From positions 177,994 through 241,993 of the forward strand of contig CAJNAR010000181.1 in NCBI GenBank assembly GCA_905220665.1: DNA of 64,000 bases, read 5' to 3'. Origin of the DNA: Albugo candida (Eukaryota; Oomycota; Peronosporomycetes; Albuginales; Albuginaceae). The translations under genes and the position numbers were made by a program. The notes under the pieces are model-generated. The model was not told the origin of the DNA, ran no database searches, and was given only the letters and a program-made list of their open reading frames with translations. Shown here piece by piece: positions 33,088 to 45,018 of this stretch; position 1 is the first letter of the stretch; each line of letters opens with the position of its first letter.

Positions 33088-34086
33088 GTGCACGGCACCT
33101 ATAATAGCACGTCCACCCGGTGCGCAAGAATTTTTTGGGACACCCAATTACCCACACAGACAAAAATATCTCTTTATATCTTAAAAGTACATTGCCGTGG
33201 ATTTCTGGTAATAGAGTTGGATTTTTGCAAAATTTCTTTTTGATGAAGTTAGAAGCCTTTGAAGTTCGGCATATTTTCGTGATTATGTATGGAGCTATGG
33301 AAATTTGGCCGGACATCTAAGAATAGATACTTATTTTAACCAATTAGAAATGACCAACTAAAAATATATAATTGTTTTAGCCAATTAGAAAGGACCATAT
33401 AAAAATAGATAGTGTGTTAGAAGTCTGATACAGACTTACATATTTTCTTTGTTGGTTATGTGTATATCTGTAATCTAGTTTAAAAGTGCATTAAACAGAG
33501 GCTGGAATGCGACGGTGTGAACGGTACTTCTTCACTGCATATTCGGCAGCTTTTCCACTGAGATTTTTACGGTAGACATCCATGTACCGCTGTGTCTTTC
33601 ATGCAAATCGGCGAATTGTTGTCAAGCTGATTGAGAACATGGCAGAGGGGGCAGTTTGTTGCAAGCCAGCCCAGGAGTGATTGCAGTGCTTTTGTGTGTA
33701 CTGCTTTGCGGCGCCCCAAAAGTTCTCAATGTAGTTCAACTCGCAATGGGATTTGGTGTAAAATATAATTTTATGCTCAGCTGCTGTAATCACCTCCTCA
33801 AGTAATCCACGCTGGGCCACAAAATCTGGCTGTCGGGACATGAAAGTTGAGCGCAGCAAGAAAGAGTATCAGAGCATCTGGCATCACTTGGGCAAACCAA
33901 ACATAAGCCAGGTTGCCAAAGACCACGTTCGCTTAAAACAGCCTTTATTCCCTTTTGTTTACCACGTACTTCCTCATTCTCATAATCGTCTGAATAAACC
34001 ATGCTCTGTGGCACATTGTCTCCATAAGTCGTTGGCCTTGAGAAAAGCACAGATTAATTAATTGTTTACAGTAACTACTGTGATGA

Positions 34087-34095
34087 TTTATTTAA
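34087..34095. repeat. 9-bp target-site duplication, left (Mutator-like element)
   Basis: TTTATTTAA immediately outside the left terminal inverted repeat; identical to 36978-36986. Confidence 0.9.
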
Positions 34096-34233
34096 GGGAG
34101 CCACTATGGCTACAGACAAAACTACTACGGCCACAGACCCTTAATTTAACCAATCACAGCTCACAAAATTGAATTGTTGCTAATTATGCCAGCCAATCAG
34201 GTCATTTGTATACTTTTATACACAAGCTCATTC
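34096..34233 (+). repeat. MULE left terminal inverted repeat
   Basis: 138 bp, inverted copy of 36850-36977. Confidence 0.9.
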
Positions 34234-34268
34234 ACTAGATATCCGCAACACTCTCAGCAGGCACGGAC

Positions 34269-36727
34269 ATGGAGAAGCAGCAGAACGAGCAAATCACCGC
34301 GCGGAAGACCATGGAAGAGCATATGAATGTGGTAGCTGCTGCAAATGGCTATGGAATCGTCACCAAGTCCTCATACAGGCAACGAGATGGACGACAAATT
34401 GTTCACTACAAATGCGATCGTGGAGGCGTAGATCGAAACCGTCACGGACTTGTCCAAGAAACATGGGTTCGGAAGGCGAAAGGCAGTGCACTCATTGACT
34501 GTCCTTTCAAAGAAATTGGGCAGGAGTCGAAAGGTAAAGCCAAGCAACATGGTTGAATGAGTTCAGCGAGAATTCAACGTTCTCATTAACAATCTTCTCC
34601 AAATTACAGACGGCACCTGGTCCTTTACAATTACATGCAACGAGCATAACCACGAACCTTCCACCGCCAAGACCGCTCATCCCATTCACACTCGCATCTC
34701 GGAGTCTCAAGAGGAAGAAATTGCTGGACTCTTTAGGTCCGATTTGAAAGCTAGGCAGGTTCAAACCATCGTGCTAGAGCAAGGCCAGCAATTGCAACTC
34801 ACTAAGCGAAAGCTCTGGAATTTGAAGCAAAAGAATGCAAATCAGGAGACTCGATGGACGAACTCAAATGGATAGGCTGTTCTAAACCTTCGCGGACTTT
34901 GGGTTCGAATTAAATATCGAGAAAGATTCCGATGGGCGCATCACACATTTGTTCTTCGCTCATCCAAATAATGTGGAACTCTCAAGGAAGAACTGTGACG
35001 TCTTGTTGCTAGATTGCACCTATAAAGCAAGCAAGACGAGATTTCCTTTGCTCCACATTGTTGGAAATACCATGCTATATTCCACGTTCTCGGCGGCCTT
35101 CGTTTTCATGAAGAACGAGGATGCTGATTCGTATATTACCGCCATCAATTTTTTACGACGACTTTTCCACGCCGACCATCAACCGAAAGTATTCGTTATT
35201 GACCGAGAGCTTGCTCTCAAGAACGCTTTGCGGAGAATTTTCCTTTGGCAACTATCCTGCTTTGCATTTGGCATATTGAGAAGAACGTCGTCGCCAAATG
35301 CAAGATCCATTTTACTAGGAAGAATGATGGATGGAAAGCATTTTCGAAGGATTGGAGATCGGTAACTTGCCATTTGTTGTTTGTGATCAGTAATTTTCAT
35401 TTATGTTCTAAGGTATTCCTTGTTGTGCAGGTGGACTACTCAAACACGATCGCGGAGTTCAATGAAAATTGGGAAATGTTCCAGCTCATATGGACAGAAC
35501 GCTACACGGAATCTGTGGAGTATCTAGCAAAGACGTGGATCGATCCCCACAAGGAGAAATCAGGAGAAATTCGTTCGAGCATGGACGAATTTGATTCGGC
35601 ACTTCGGTCACACAGTCACTTCACGCGGAGAAGGTGCCCACAATGTCGTGAAAGAGTTCATCGCAAGCAGCATGGAAAATCTTTTGGGGTGTTGAGAGCG
35701 GATAGTTCAGTCCATAAAAAGCTTTCAGATCGAATTCACCACAGAACTGGCGAAGCAGCAAATGAAAATTATACCTTTCGCGCAGCCAACCCCACGCGGT
35801 GACATTTTTCAACTTATCAACCGGAAGATCTCATATTAAGCCCTTCGGAAAGTCTTTGAACAGGTTAGTTTGTATTATTACTTTCTTCCTACGTGTTTTT
35901 TCCAATCACTTAAGTTTCGCAATGGTAGCTGAGAAAAGTTCGACGTCCATTGGCAACCAGCGCGAAGCCATACTATTCTACTTTTTCTACCATCTGGGGG
36001 ATACCTTGCGAGCATCAGTTGCGGCAGATCGTCGCAAGCGGGAGGAGGCTTGCATTGAGTGCGATTTGGATGTTCATTGGCACCTTCATCAACTCTCTTC
36101 AGTACGACCTCCAGTTGCAGGCCACCCAGATGATGCTTTGCCAGTCCTTTTCGAAAAATTGCGCGACAATCTCAGCAACCTACCTCGAAACCAGAAAGAG
36201 GCAGTCTTGGACGATCTGGAAGAGATATTACAGGTATTTCTGGGCGATTGTTTTTTTTCGTTTGATATTTTAATGGGTACCAACTCTGTTTAGATAAGCA
36301 AACACCACAAGTCCTCGAAGAGGCAGAGGTTGCTCGAACGAGAGGAAGACCAAGCGGAACGAGCAACAAAACCTCGACGCGACGAGAACCTTCTCAATTT
36401 GAATACGTGGAGGGAATGCCTCGCAGGAAGAGGAAGGCGACGACGTGCGGTTCTTGGCATCAAGCGGGGCACCGACGTACCGACGTTGACCCTTCAATGA
36501 ACAGAGCCGAAGTCAATATCTCGCAACAGTTGAACATCATCCCATCGAAGATTCTCAACTGCAACAGCCTGTTGATTTCGGTTCCGAGTGGACCGTTGTT
36601 TAAACCGCTGTCGGTCGCCCACTTTCAGATTAGGTTTAGCATGGCTGGTTGTGAGAGCACACGGTCAATGAGAAAAAAGGCTAAATGTAATCACTTCTAC
36701 TACTGTCCTCGTTCCTCCAAAGTCTAA
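34269..36727 (+). pseudogene. MULE transposase (FAR1-like), frameshifted
   Basis: Starts at ATG 34269, 36 bp inside the left TIR. An N-terminal DNA-binding zinc region resembling FAR1/WRKY-GCM1 folds is split by a probable intron (CDRGGVDRNRHG; then GTWSFTITCNEHNHEPS after CAG at about 34611). The catalytic part is VLLLDCTYKASKTRFPLLHI (about 35000, first Asp) and KVFVIDRELALKNALRR (about 35195, second Asp). CIWHIEKNVVAKCK then appears after a one-base shift near 35240. A SWIM-type zinc finger signature GIPCEHQLRQ lies near 35999. The C-terminus has an AT-hook-like RGRPSG. Several frame changes make it non-functional as sequenced, though some are at possible intron junctions. Confidence 0.75.
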
Positions 36728-36849
36728 CACAGCCACCTTCCTAACATCCAACTCCTTAGCGTATCTACTATTAACCTACCATATACAGATATCAGGAAAA
36801 AAAACGTACCTACGGTAGAACAATACAAACAAAAACAGCGTAAGAAACA

Positions 36850-36977
36850 GAATGAGCTTGTGTATAAAAGTATACAAGTGACCGGATTGGCTGGCATAAT
36901 TCAATTTTGTGAGCTGTGATTGGTTAAGTTAAGTGTCTGTGGCCGTAGTATTAATGTCTGTGGCCATAGTGGCTCCC
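36850..36977 (-). repeat. MULE right terminal inverted repeat
   Basis: 128 bp, inverted copy of 34096-34233. Confidence 0.9.
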
Positions 36978-36986
36978 TTTATTTAA
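36978..36986. repeat. 9-bp target-site duplication, right (Mutator-like element)
   Basis: TTTATTTAA; identical to 34087-34095. Confidence 0.9.
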
Positions 36987-39741
36987 CTCATTCCTCATTT
37001 TCGGTTGTTTTCCACCCGGGCCAAGGTTCATTCTCTTTGCAACGAGTGCATCACCAGCAAAAGCAGCATGACTGGTTGCATTGTCGAAGGCAAATAAAGC
37101 TTGAGATCCAAGAAATTGAGCATTGAAGATTGGAATAGCTTTGTGACGGACTTGTGCATGCAGATGCTCTACTGTCCACCAGCCATCGTTACTCTTTCCA
37201 GGCTTCATGTAAACACAGCACTCTTTTGGCACTCAGGATACTCAAGCTGCTTTGCTTCATCGAGCGCCAAGCGCCCGCAAACATCAGTCAAAAAGTCGCT
37301 AACGTGAAGGGAACGTCCTTGTCCTTTTTTCGCAATGGCTGCTTTCCCTCCGGCATCCAGAGTTTCCTTTGACCATCATTTGCTAAGAAACACTCTTATC
37401 ATGCGTAATCAATGGTTCCACACCATCTGCAAGCCACGCCATAACTTCCATATTTTCACCAGAGAAAACTGGAAACCTATGGACATATGCCTCCATTAGT
37501 GCAAGAAACCCACGTCGCGTCGGTATGCCACAACATCAGCACGCTCATGTCCATCAATGTAGAGACCTTTGCGGACCACTCGAAAGCCAAGCTTCATTTC
37601 TTTCACCCATCGCATAGCAGTTAGGGATGATATTGTTGATGGTGGTGCATAACCGAGGGAAGGAAGAATCACATCATTAATGTGAATTGTAAGGTTGGTG
37701 ATGTCAACTACGAATTTATTTTTGCGCAAATAGGTCTTTAATTGCCCCACAATGTCCTCATCCCATATAAACGACCAACTCTTTGCGTGTTTTCCTTGTC
37801 GGGACATTGGCAGCTTGTGGTCCTTTAGAAATGCACGTGACCACGTGCGTAAAGACGGTGAGAAGTATGGGCCCTTTCCTATGGCTGTGGTGAAAAAGTC
37901 GCTTGCGCTCGTGCGACTTCTCCCAATTTTTGTAAAGACGAAGATACAAACTCAAAGCTTGCACGCGTAGCTGCTCTGCCCCATTCAGCTTCTTTGCTTT
38001 GTCAATTTTGACAATCTTGACAATCTTTGCCAATTCTTCTATTGTACTGTCAAAGCTCCCCTCTTCCCACAGGCTATCTTCAATATCGTCAGTTTCGGAA
38101 TCTTCCTCAGCAGAAACTTCTGCTGTCACAGGCTCTTGCCGCATGAAATAGCTGGTCAGCTTTCGTGAACCTTCTGCTGCCTTGCGCTGATTCTGTTTGT
38201 GACGTCGGCGTGCCCGTGGTGAATCACCACCGTAACGAAATGGGGGTTGGTGGTTGGTACTGGAGCAATAAGAGCTGGTGACATCGTCGCCTCCAACAGT
38301 TCTACTGCACCTTCAGTCTGCTCTTCTTCCTTGTCACTTGTTGGTTCCTCTCCAAAAATTTCATTCTCCATGTCACTACCATCTATATTGTTTCCACTGT
38401 CAGAATCCTGTGAAAATGGTGGTGAACTGTGATGATTTTTTTGCGTTTCTGGCATTGTGCAAGTGTTTTTTGCGCTTTGATAGTTGTACCATGTTGACTA
38501 GCGAATGTTTTTTGCTGTTTAGAATGTTTGAGGGTGCTGGTTATGTATCTACTGTATGTAGTCTACATATATATCTACATAGGTGTCCACCCTATAGTTT
38601 CGCGTTACATATTATTGTCGGATTCCGATCGGTTCACAAAACAGATATTTCTCACGTTATTGGTTCACAAAACAGGTTTCTGTCACGTTAGAAGTATACT
38701 CTGCATGAAATAGATTTTTGGAAATTTGGCCGCAAAACTATGGGGGTGTCGGTTATAGGTGTTGTGCACTATACTACTCATTTTTTATCGAAAGTCATGC
38801 CCCCTCCATAAAGTCCTTTATCAACAGATTATAAGCCTAAGATCGGGGGAATAACACGACTTATTGCGTTAACAACAATTGTTTTGAATGGGAGTTCAAT
38901 GCTCGAATGAGATTAGCAAAGGAAGAACCTTCACGGACATATTGAGGCTGAAGAATCGAATGAGGCCGATCCGGCAATAGAAATGTAGAATATCAATGAT
39001 GTTAAGGCCTTTGTCATTATTGCAACCATGATCTGCCCGAAGTTCCAGTCATTAATTCGTTCAGCTACACGCACAGCTGAAGCTAGGAGATCTTGCAAAA
39101 CAGCGTTGTTTGACGTAACACGCACAATCGGATACAAATAAGACGACAAGTGCACGAATTCAGGATGGACAAGGGAGAAAACGAATTGGAACATCTCAAG
39201 AAATTCGAGGAGATATGTACAAGAATGACTGTGATTGGATACAGCATGAATCAAGACGAATTACCCTGCTATTAGGCAGTCTGTCGGATGAGTACGGCTC
39301 AATCGTTAAAATATCCCAAACATAGATAAATTACAAGCGAAGCAGATGATCCGGCGAGAATATGAATCCCTGCAACGCAAGAAGTCTGGGGAACTTGCTT
39401 TGAAAACAACTAAGAAGTTAAGAAAACAAAAAGAAAAAAACCATAAACTGCGGGATGGAACAGCACAAAGTTTAGGGGGAAGTGTTTTGGAAGCGGAAGT
39501 ACTGGTCATACAATTTCTGAGTGCCGAAAAAATTCGACAGCAGCCAAGGCGACAACCGAGCATCGAACATGCATTTCTGGCGTCAAATAATAAATCGGAC
39601 ATGAATTGGTTACTAAATAGTGGTGCCAGTAGTCACATGAGTTTATTTGTAGAAGAATTAACGGATCTCAAGCCACTCAAATCATCAATTTAAATCGCTG
39701 TGACAAATGGCCTTCAACTCACAGCCACAAGAGCTGGAACG

Positions 39742-39746
39742 GTTCC
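39742..39746. repeat. 5-bp target-site duplication, left (gypsy element)
   Basis: GTTCC next to the left LTR; identical to 45019-45023. The copia protein frame runs across the pre-insertion site. Confidence 0.85.
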
Positions 39747-39962
39747 TGTCGTTGAGTTCGTGAAAAGTATTTTATTATTTGGAAAGGTCCTTAGTTCGCT
39801 ACCCTAATTCTAAGTCTTTCCCCTAGCAGGATTGCTCCCGCAAGCCTGTCATAAAACGTTGTAGGAGCACGTGTACTTACGCAAGGTATAGAATACGGAA
39901 TTCGGATAATGACGTGTACGCCTATCTGTTAGGACCATGCTCTCAAAATGTTCATTGTGACA
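39747..39962 (-). repeat. Gypsy LTR (3' in coding orientation)
   Basis: 216 bp; shares with 44797-45018 the blocks AAAGGTCCTTAGTTCGCTAC and GTAGGAGCACGTGTACTTAC. Confidence 0.85.
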
Positions 39963-42900
39963 TCCCCCCGGAATTGACTTCGCATTGGCTGGATTCTGGC
40001 AGAAGTTCTGACCAATGCGAAGCGTGCTTGATGTCTTTTGCATATTCCCAAGTGCTGTCATACTCTAGATAACCATGCAACCTAACAAGCCATTGAAGCT
40101 GACCTTGACGGTTCCGCACTTTCAATAGTTTGTCCACGACGAATAAACCCTGACTTTATCGTTTTCTGCGATAGGCGCTCACCTCGATATCGGCCTCGTT
40201 CGGAATTTGCTTGGCGTTGGCGCATAATGTGTCAAAAGCTCGACATTAAGCGTTGAATGTTAGCGATAGCTTTGAAGGTAACTGGAGCTTGGCAACGTTC
40301 TAAATGATCATCTTGATGATGCGGAATGGCCCTATCGCCTTGCAGCCATTTCAGACGTTGTTTCGGCTCCATTGGCCATGGAGAATCTTACGGGTAGATT
40401 TCTCGTGACCAGAAGGGCTAAACGTCCATCACTAAAGTCGACTTCTCAACGTTTTCTGTTATAATACCGTTTCTGCCGTTCCTGCTTGGCATTTAAATTT
40501 CTCCGCGTGCTTGCGATCGTCCACTAAGTTTTGAGCATAATCTGCAGCTGGAATAATCGTTTGCACATTTGATAAATCATTATGAGTAAGTGGGTACGGT
40601 TGGCGACCCGTATCAATTTGGAACGGAGGCAGCTTTGTGGACGTGCTAATAAGTGGTGCGTGTGCATACGCTATGGTTATCAAATGATTAACCCAATCAT
40701 CCCCATGGTACGAAACCATGCAACTTAATGCATCTTCAGGCACCAAGTTAGGACGCTCGGATTGGCTATCACTCTGATCCCGATGTGCAGTCTTCATGCT
40801 CAATTTCACTCCCATCAGTTGCATGAGTGATTTCCAAAATTTAGAGGAAATCTCGGGCCCCTGTCGCTTATGATAACTACGCGGTAATCCGTGATGGCGT
40901 ATGACTCCATAAAAAAGATCTGAGCCACTTCTGCGGCGTCTACAATCGTCTGTGTTAGTATGCAACTCGCGCGTTTGGACAATTTATCCACAGCCGTCAT
41001 GGTTGAGGCCAATACTTGAGAAACTGGTAGACCAACCACAAAGTCCATAAATACCACTTCCCAATATTCTTTCGGAATTGGAATGGGCATGAACGTTCCG
41101 ATTTTTTGAGGCTACCGGATTTCCATCTCATGCCTGTTAAACATGTAGATAATACCATCATGCTGTCTTGTATTGAGTGCACTGAATTTTCGGATGTACT
41201 GCTGTCGGTCCGTCAAGCGATTCACTGATTATGTTAGTGCGAATTTTGTAAATGTTTGGGACACATAAGCGTTTTACATTGTGATCCGATTGCAGATACA
41301 CCAAGAATTTCAACTTCATTATTTTGACTTCATCGTGTGTTATAGAACCATTCCATACAGCACTGAAACTCGGATTTGTCTCCTACATCTCTTGAAACAG
41401 TATTTTATTGACGTGCTCAAATGCGTCCTCACGATAGTATACTCGATGCTATGAACCTGATCGAGAGTGTCCGTGCTCGTAAAGTATACTTAAGGCACTC
41501 CGATATCATGAGACTCCACTAAAAGGTCCACATCATCGAGAATCATGTGCAACGCAGCATTGTCGACGCGTCTGTAGGTGGATGCGGCCCGAAAATGACG
41601 ACGATAAGCTGTACCGCGCTGAAAACAAATGTATCCACACGAGTGAACCGAAGGCTGCGAAGAACTTGCGAGGAGCTTCACAGGATGGGACAATGCGTCT
41701 GCGACAACGTTACGTACTCCCTTGACGTGTTGGAGAACAAATCAAACTGCGAAAAAAGGTCAGGAATCGAGACAATTTCGGCGACACCTTTGGATGATGT
41801 AGCATCTAATGACACGCAGAACTTTCCGTATATACATCAAATGGCTAGCCGAGAAGATAGTGCCGCCCTTTCTCTAGTGTCATCTTGATGACCAATAATC
41901 CCTTCTCAAGTGGGGGCCAATGGATTTCCTGCTGGCCTACATTTGTTGAATAGAACACAATTGGATGATCGGCGCCACCAAATATTTACGATAAAACTGC
42001 ACTGATACAATATCCTGAAGCATCAGTTGTAAACAAGAACTTGGCAGAAAAGTCCGGCAGCTTTAATACACTGTCAACTTTAGACCGAGAAACGCTTTCT
42101 TCGGGTCAGAACCCCAATGCCAGGAAGTATCCTTTTCCGTAAGCCGACTGAGAGGTAATGCATGCGTTGCAAAATCACATTTAAAACGGCGATAGTATCC
42201 TGCCAAGACAAGAAAGCTAAGTAATTCCTGCTTCGATCGTGGCGCAGCCATTTGTGCAATCGCAACGATTTCTTCTTGCCAACCGATAGTCCTTGACCAG
42301 ATACAGTGTGTCCGAGAAAGGCAACTGCAGTTAGACCAAACGAGCACATCTCGCGATGTGCGTATAAGTATTGGCATCTTAAAACGCCACAGGCTGTTCG
42401 AAGATGCTCTACATGGCGGCTTGGACCTTTGAAAAGATGCAAATGTGGTCCAAATACACGACAACAAAGGTGCATTTATAAGAAAGATCGCATGAGTCGT
42501 GATCAAATACCCGGCATTCCTGCTAAAACCATTGGTGCAGTACACCAGTGGTATGTTCATTTGCGTTTTCGGAAAGCTGTGGACTGACGTGAGTTGTCTG
42601 CGACTAGCATTTGATGGTATTTTCTAGCTAAATTGATGACCGTAACTATCGTGCCTCCTTGCATCTTGCCAAACAGCTCGTTGATCAAGGGGAAGGGTAT
42701 CTGAAGAATCCGTGTCTGACTGTTTACGTGCCGATAGTCAATAACCCATCTGATTGGTATCCGGGTATTTCCGGACCTGATCGTTTTGGAATGGTATAAG
42801 TAGCTGGATCCTTCTTGGGAAACCTGAATATGTTAGAAACCCATGATGAGTTGAAGACTTCAATCAAGCCCTTACGTAACTTGGACAAAACCCTCTAAAG

Positions 42901-43600
42901 CGTCCTTTTCTGCCTTTGATAAGCGGTATATAACCTTAAATCTCGGCTGAGCATCGTCTTTCATATGCAAATCAAAATTAACCGATCTTTATGGAGGAAG
43001 GTTGTCTGGAAGTTTATCCGGAAACACATCGGAAAAACATGTTAGCACTGGTTGTATGCATGACGGTGCTGCTTTGATATTCAAAGAAGAAATATTAATC
43101 AGGTATACTTCAGCAAAAGCTCCATCCAGCATGTTTTTGACAAATTCTTTGGATTTTCCGAGAAATTCAATATCATGGTGGAATTTCTGGCTAATTCAGA
43201 ATTCAGCATTGCCTTGGAAGGACCAGAAACAGTGATCGCAGTTTTTTGTTATCCAGTCTATGATGGACTGAAGTTCATGGTGCCATGGTTTCCCTAGAAT
43301 CACGTTGTGTTTTCCACCATTTTCGTTCATTCTTGGAACACCTGGCCTTGGAAGGTCCGCCCTTCCATAATGATGTCGGCTTGTACCTTCTTCACAACTT
43401 CATTCTAGCTTCTACCATCGAACGTTTCCAGCTGTACATGAAGCATCCCCAAGGTCTTCGTTGCGATTCCGGGTCTAATTATAATGAAGCTTAATCCTCC
43501 ATCTAAGAGAACGTTGAACCTTTTCTCATTGATATTTGCAATCTTCCTGATCATTGCACTGACAAGTTTACATTTCACGTTGTTGTTCGATCAAATAATA
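39952..43600 (-). pseudogene. Gypsy pol relic with chromodomain-like C-terminus
   Basis: Minus-strand pieces in order from the right: a region of weak protease/RT similarity (43600-42600), RT end and RNase H connection (LAGYYRRFKCDFATHALPLS, EKDTSWHWG at 42063-42560), integrase (MPIPIPKEYWEVVFMDFVVG, VVIISDRGPRF, 40459-41090) and a final chromodomain-like piece (QWLVRLHGYLEYDSTWE, 39952-40137), which places it among chromoviruses. Frames are broken by many stops. Confidence 0.7.
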
Positions 43601-44796
43601 TCGTATCCTCATTCGCTTCTTTTTTCTTCTTGCACGTGATTGACCGGACGTGCTTTTCCACGTCGTTTCTTCTCTTTCACGGTATTATTGAACTGAACCA
43701 TAAATGTCTTGGCTTCGTACATTTGAAGCACAGTCGTCGTCGCCTACATTCGCCCTTTTAATGTCGCTCACATGGTCAGTTTCCATGCATTCCAGCTCAT
43801 TCGCCGTTGGTACTCATTTTTATCCGAAACGATTTCTTCCTGATTCAATGTCCTTCCTGGAGTTTATTGCGCCAGCCATGTCTTCTTGATGCTTGATGAT
43901 ACCTTTTATCCCTCCTTTGGACCCTTTGATGCGAACGATCGTAATCTAAAGCCACGTTGATTGCCTCAATCAGTGTTTCACAGCGCCTCTGTTAGACGTC
44001 TTTCTCTGTTCGAGTCTGCTAAGCCGCTCTGGAAATATATGACCCTGTCAATCTCACTCATACTGCGTATTTAAACCATGATATGCCGACGACGTGCAAT
44101 GCATCCGATATATCTCGACAATCGCACTCTTCAAGATCGTTCAACTGGTATCGCAAACGTTGTTGTAAATCCGCTGGCACAAATTCTCGATCCAGCTCGA
44201 TGAAGAATTATCAGCAGTAGCGATGGTATTTCTATTGATTGCAAATCGCTGAGCAGCTGCTCCTCTCAAGGTTCTCCCCAGCGTCGTCAAAATTTGCGTA
44301 GCCCATACCTCCGTCTACCATACTAATCTAATGGCGCAAAATACTGGTCTACTTGTCCGATGCACAATTGTGTGGATTCTTCAACACGACCACTCTAGGT
44401 TGGTAACCTCACACCATCTGCTTTCAGCTCTAATGCCACGCACTGTTTATGCATTTGCTCAAACATTCCATGTTGCCTTGCCATCATCGCTACCATTTGT
44501 TGCCTCAACTGCGCATTTGATGATGGTTCCATAACCTCGATTGTACTCTATCTTCCCCAATTGGATGTATCCCTTCTTTTATAGACAAATGGATACTTAA
44601 TAAGCGCTCATAAACAAGTTCTCTCTCCCTCTCCTCCGTCAGTAGCGTATGACCGAATGTTAATCTCCTTTTATTACCCGAAGGTACTACTCAAAAGAAC
44701 GAATCAACTGGCTACAAATCTGGGTGAGATATCGAGTCCGAACCAAGACCGCAAGAGCCGACAAGAGATGAAAAAACAACAACAAGTGCTACCGCT

Positions 44797-45018
44797 TGTC
44801 GTGGAGTTCGTGAGAAATAAGTAGTGTATTATTATTTTGAAAGGTCCTTAGTTCGCTACCCTAGGTCTAAGCCTTTCAACTAGCACGATTGCTCCCGCAA
44901 GCCAGTCGTATGACGTTGTAGGAGCACGTGTACTTACGCAAGGTGTAGAATATGCAATTCGGATAAGGACGTGTACGTCTATCCGTTAGGGACATGTTCC
45001 TAAATGTTCATTATGAAA
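44797..45018 (-). repeat. Gypsy LTR (5' in coding orientation)
   Basis: 222 bp; direct repeat of 39747-39962, followed by GTTCC at 45019-45023. Confidence 0.85.

Larger units (their letters stand above)
34096..36977 (+). mobile_element. Mutator-like element (MULE), structurally complete
   Basis: 2882 bp bounded by long terminal inverted repeats, 34096-34233 and 36850-36977, that match over about 128 bp apart from a 10-bp indel (GTTGCTAATT only on the left) and scattered substitutions. Both ends start GGGAGCCACTATGG. Perfect 9-bp target duplications lie outside, the hallmark length of the Mutator superfamily. The inside encodes a MULE transposase relic. It is nested in the Tc1/mariner-type element, so it arrived later. 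Confidence 0.92.
33491..38455 (-). pseudogene. Transposase of copy B, interrupted and frameshifted
   Basis: Starts at ATG 38455 with an acidic N-terminus (PFSQDSDSGNNIDGSD). Then come EELAKIVKIVKIDKAKKLNG (about 38020), SRQGKHAKSWSFIWDED and YIDGHERADVVAYR (37496-37807), KPGKSNDGWWTVEHLHAQV with FAFDNATSHAAFAGDALV (36951-37232), the Mutator-like insertion, YENEEVRGKQKGIKAVLSER (about 33960), KSHCELNYIENFWGAAKQY (about 33715), and a terminal KKYRSHRR. A CGA-to-TGA-type stop sits near 33600 and several bases are lost near 37400. The insertion falls next to a probable intron of this gene, between GGKQPKMR and the PQSMV segment. Confidence 0.7.
33088..38769 (-). mobile_element. TIR DNA transposon of Tc1/mariner type (copy B), host to a Mutator-like element
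   Basis: Imperfect terminal inverted repeats: left GTGCACGGCACCTATAA at 33088, right end (reverse complement) GTGCACAACACCTATAA at 38769. The element is flanked by TA on both sides inside TATA. The matching empty site is a single TA at 48174-48175 in the right copia LTR. It is 5682 bp long, of which 2882 bp is the nested Mutator-like element; about 2.8 kb is its own. Short tandem repeats lie near each end (CCAATTAGAAA twice at about 33340-33390; GGTTCACAAAACAG twice at about 38631-38675). Confidence 0.75.
39747..45018 (-). mobile_element. Ty3/gypsy LTR retrotransposon inserted in copia pol
   Basis: 5272 bp with LTRs at 39747-39962 and 44797-45018 and a GTTCC target duplication. On the minus strand the LTR begins TGTCACAATG and ends ACGACA. 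A polypurine tract (CCGGGGGGA) sits right before the left (3') LTR in coding orientation. Pol remnants run right to left. The LTRs differ at many positions, so the insertion is old. Confidence 0.85.
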
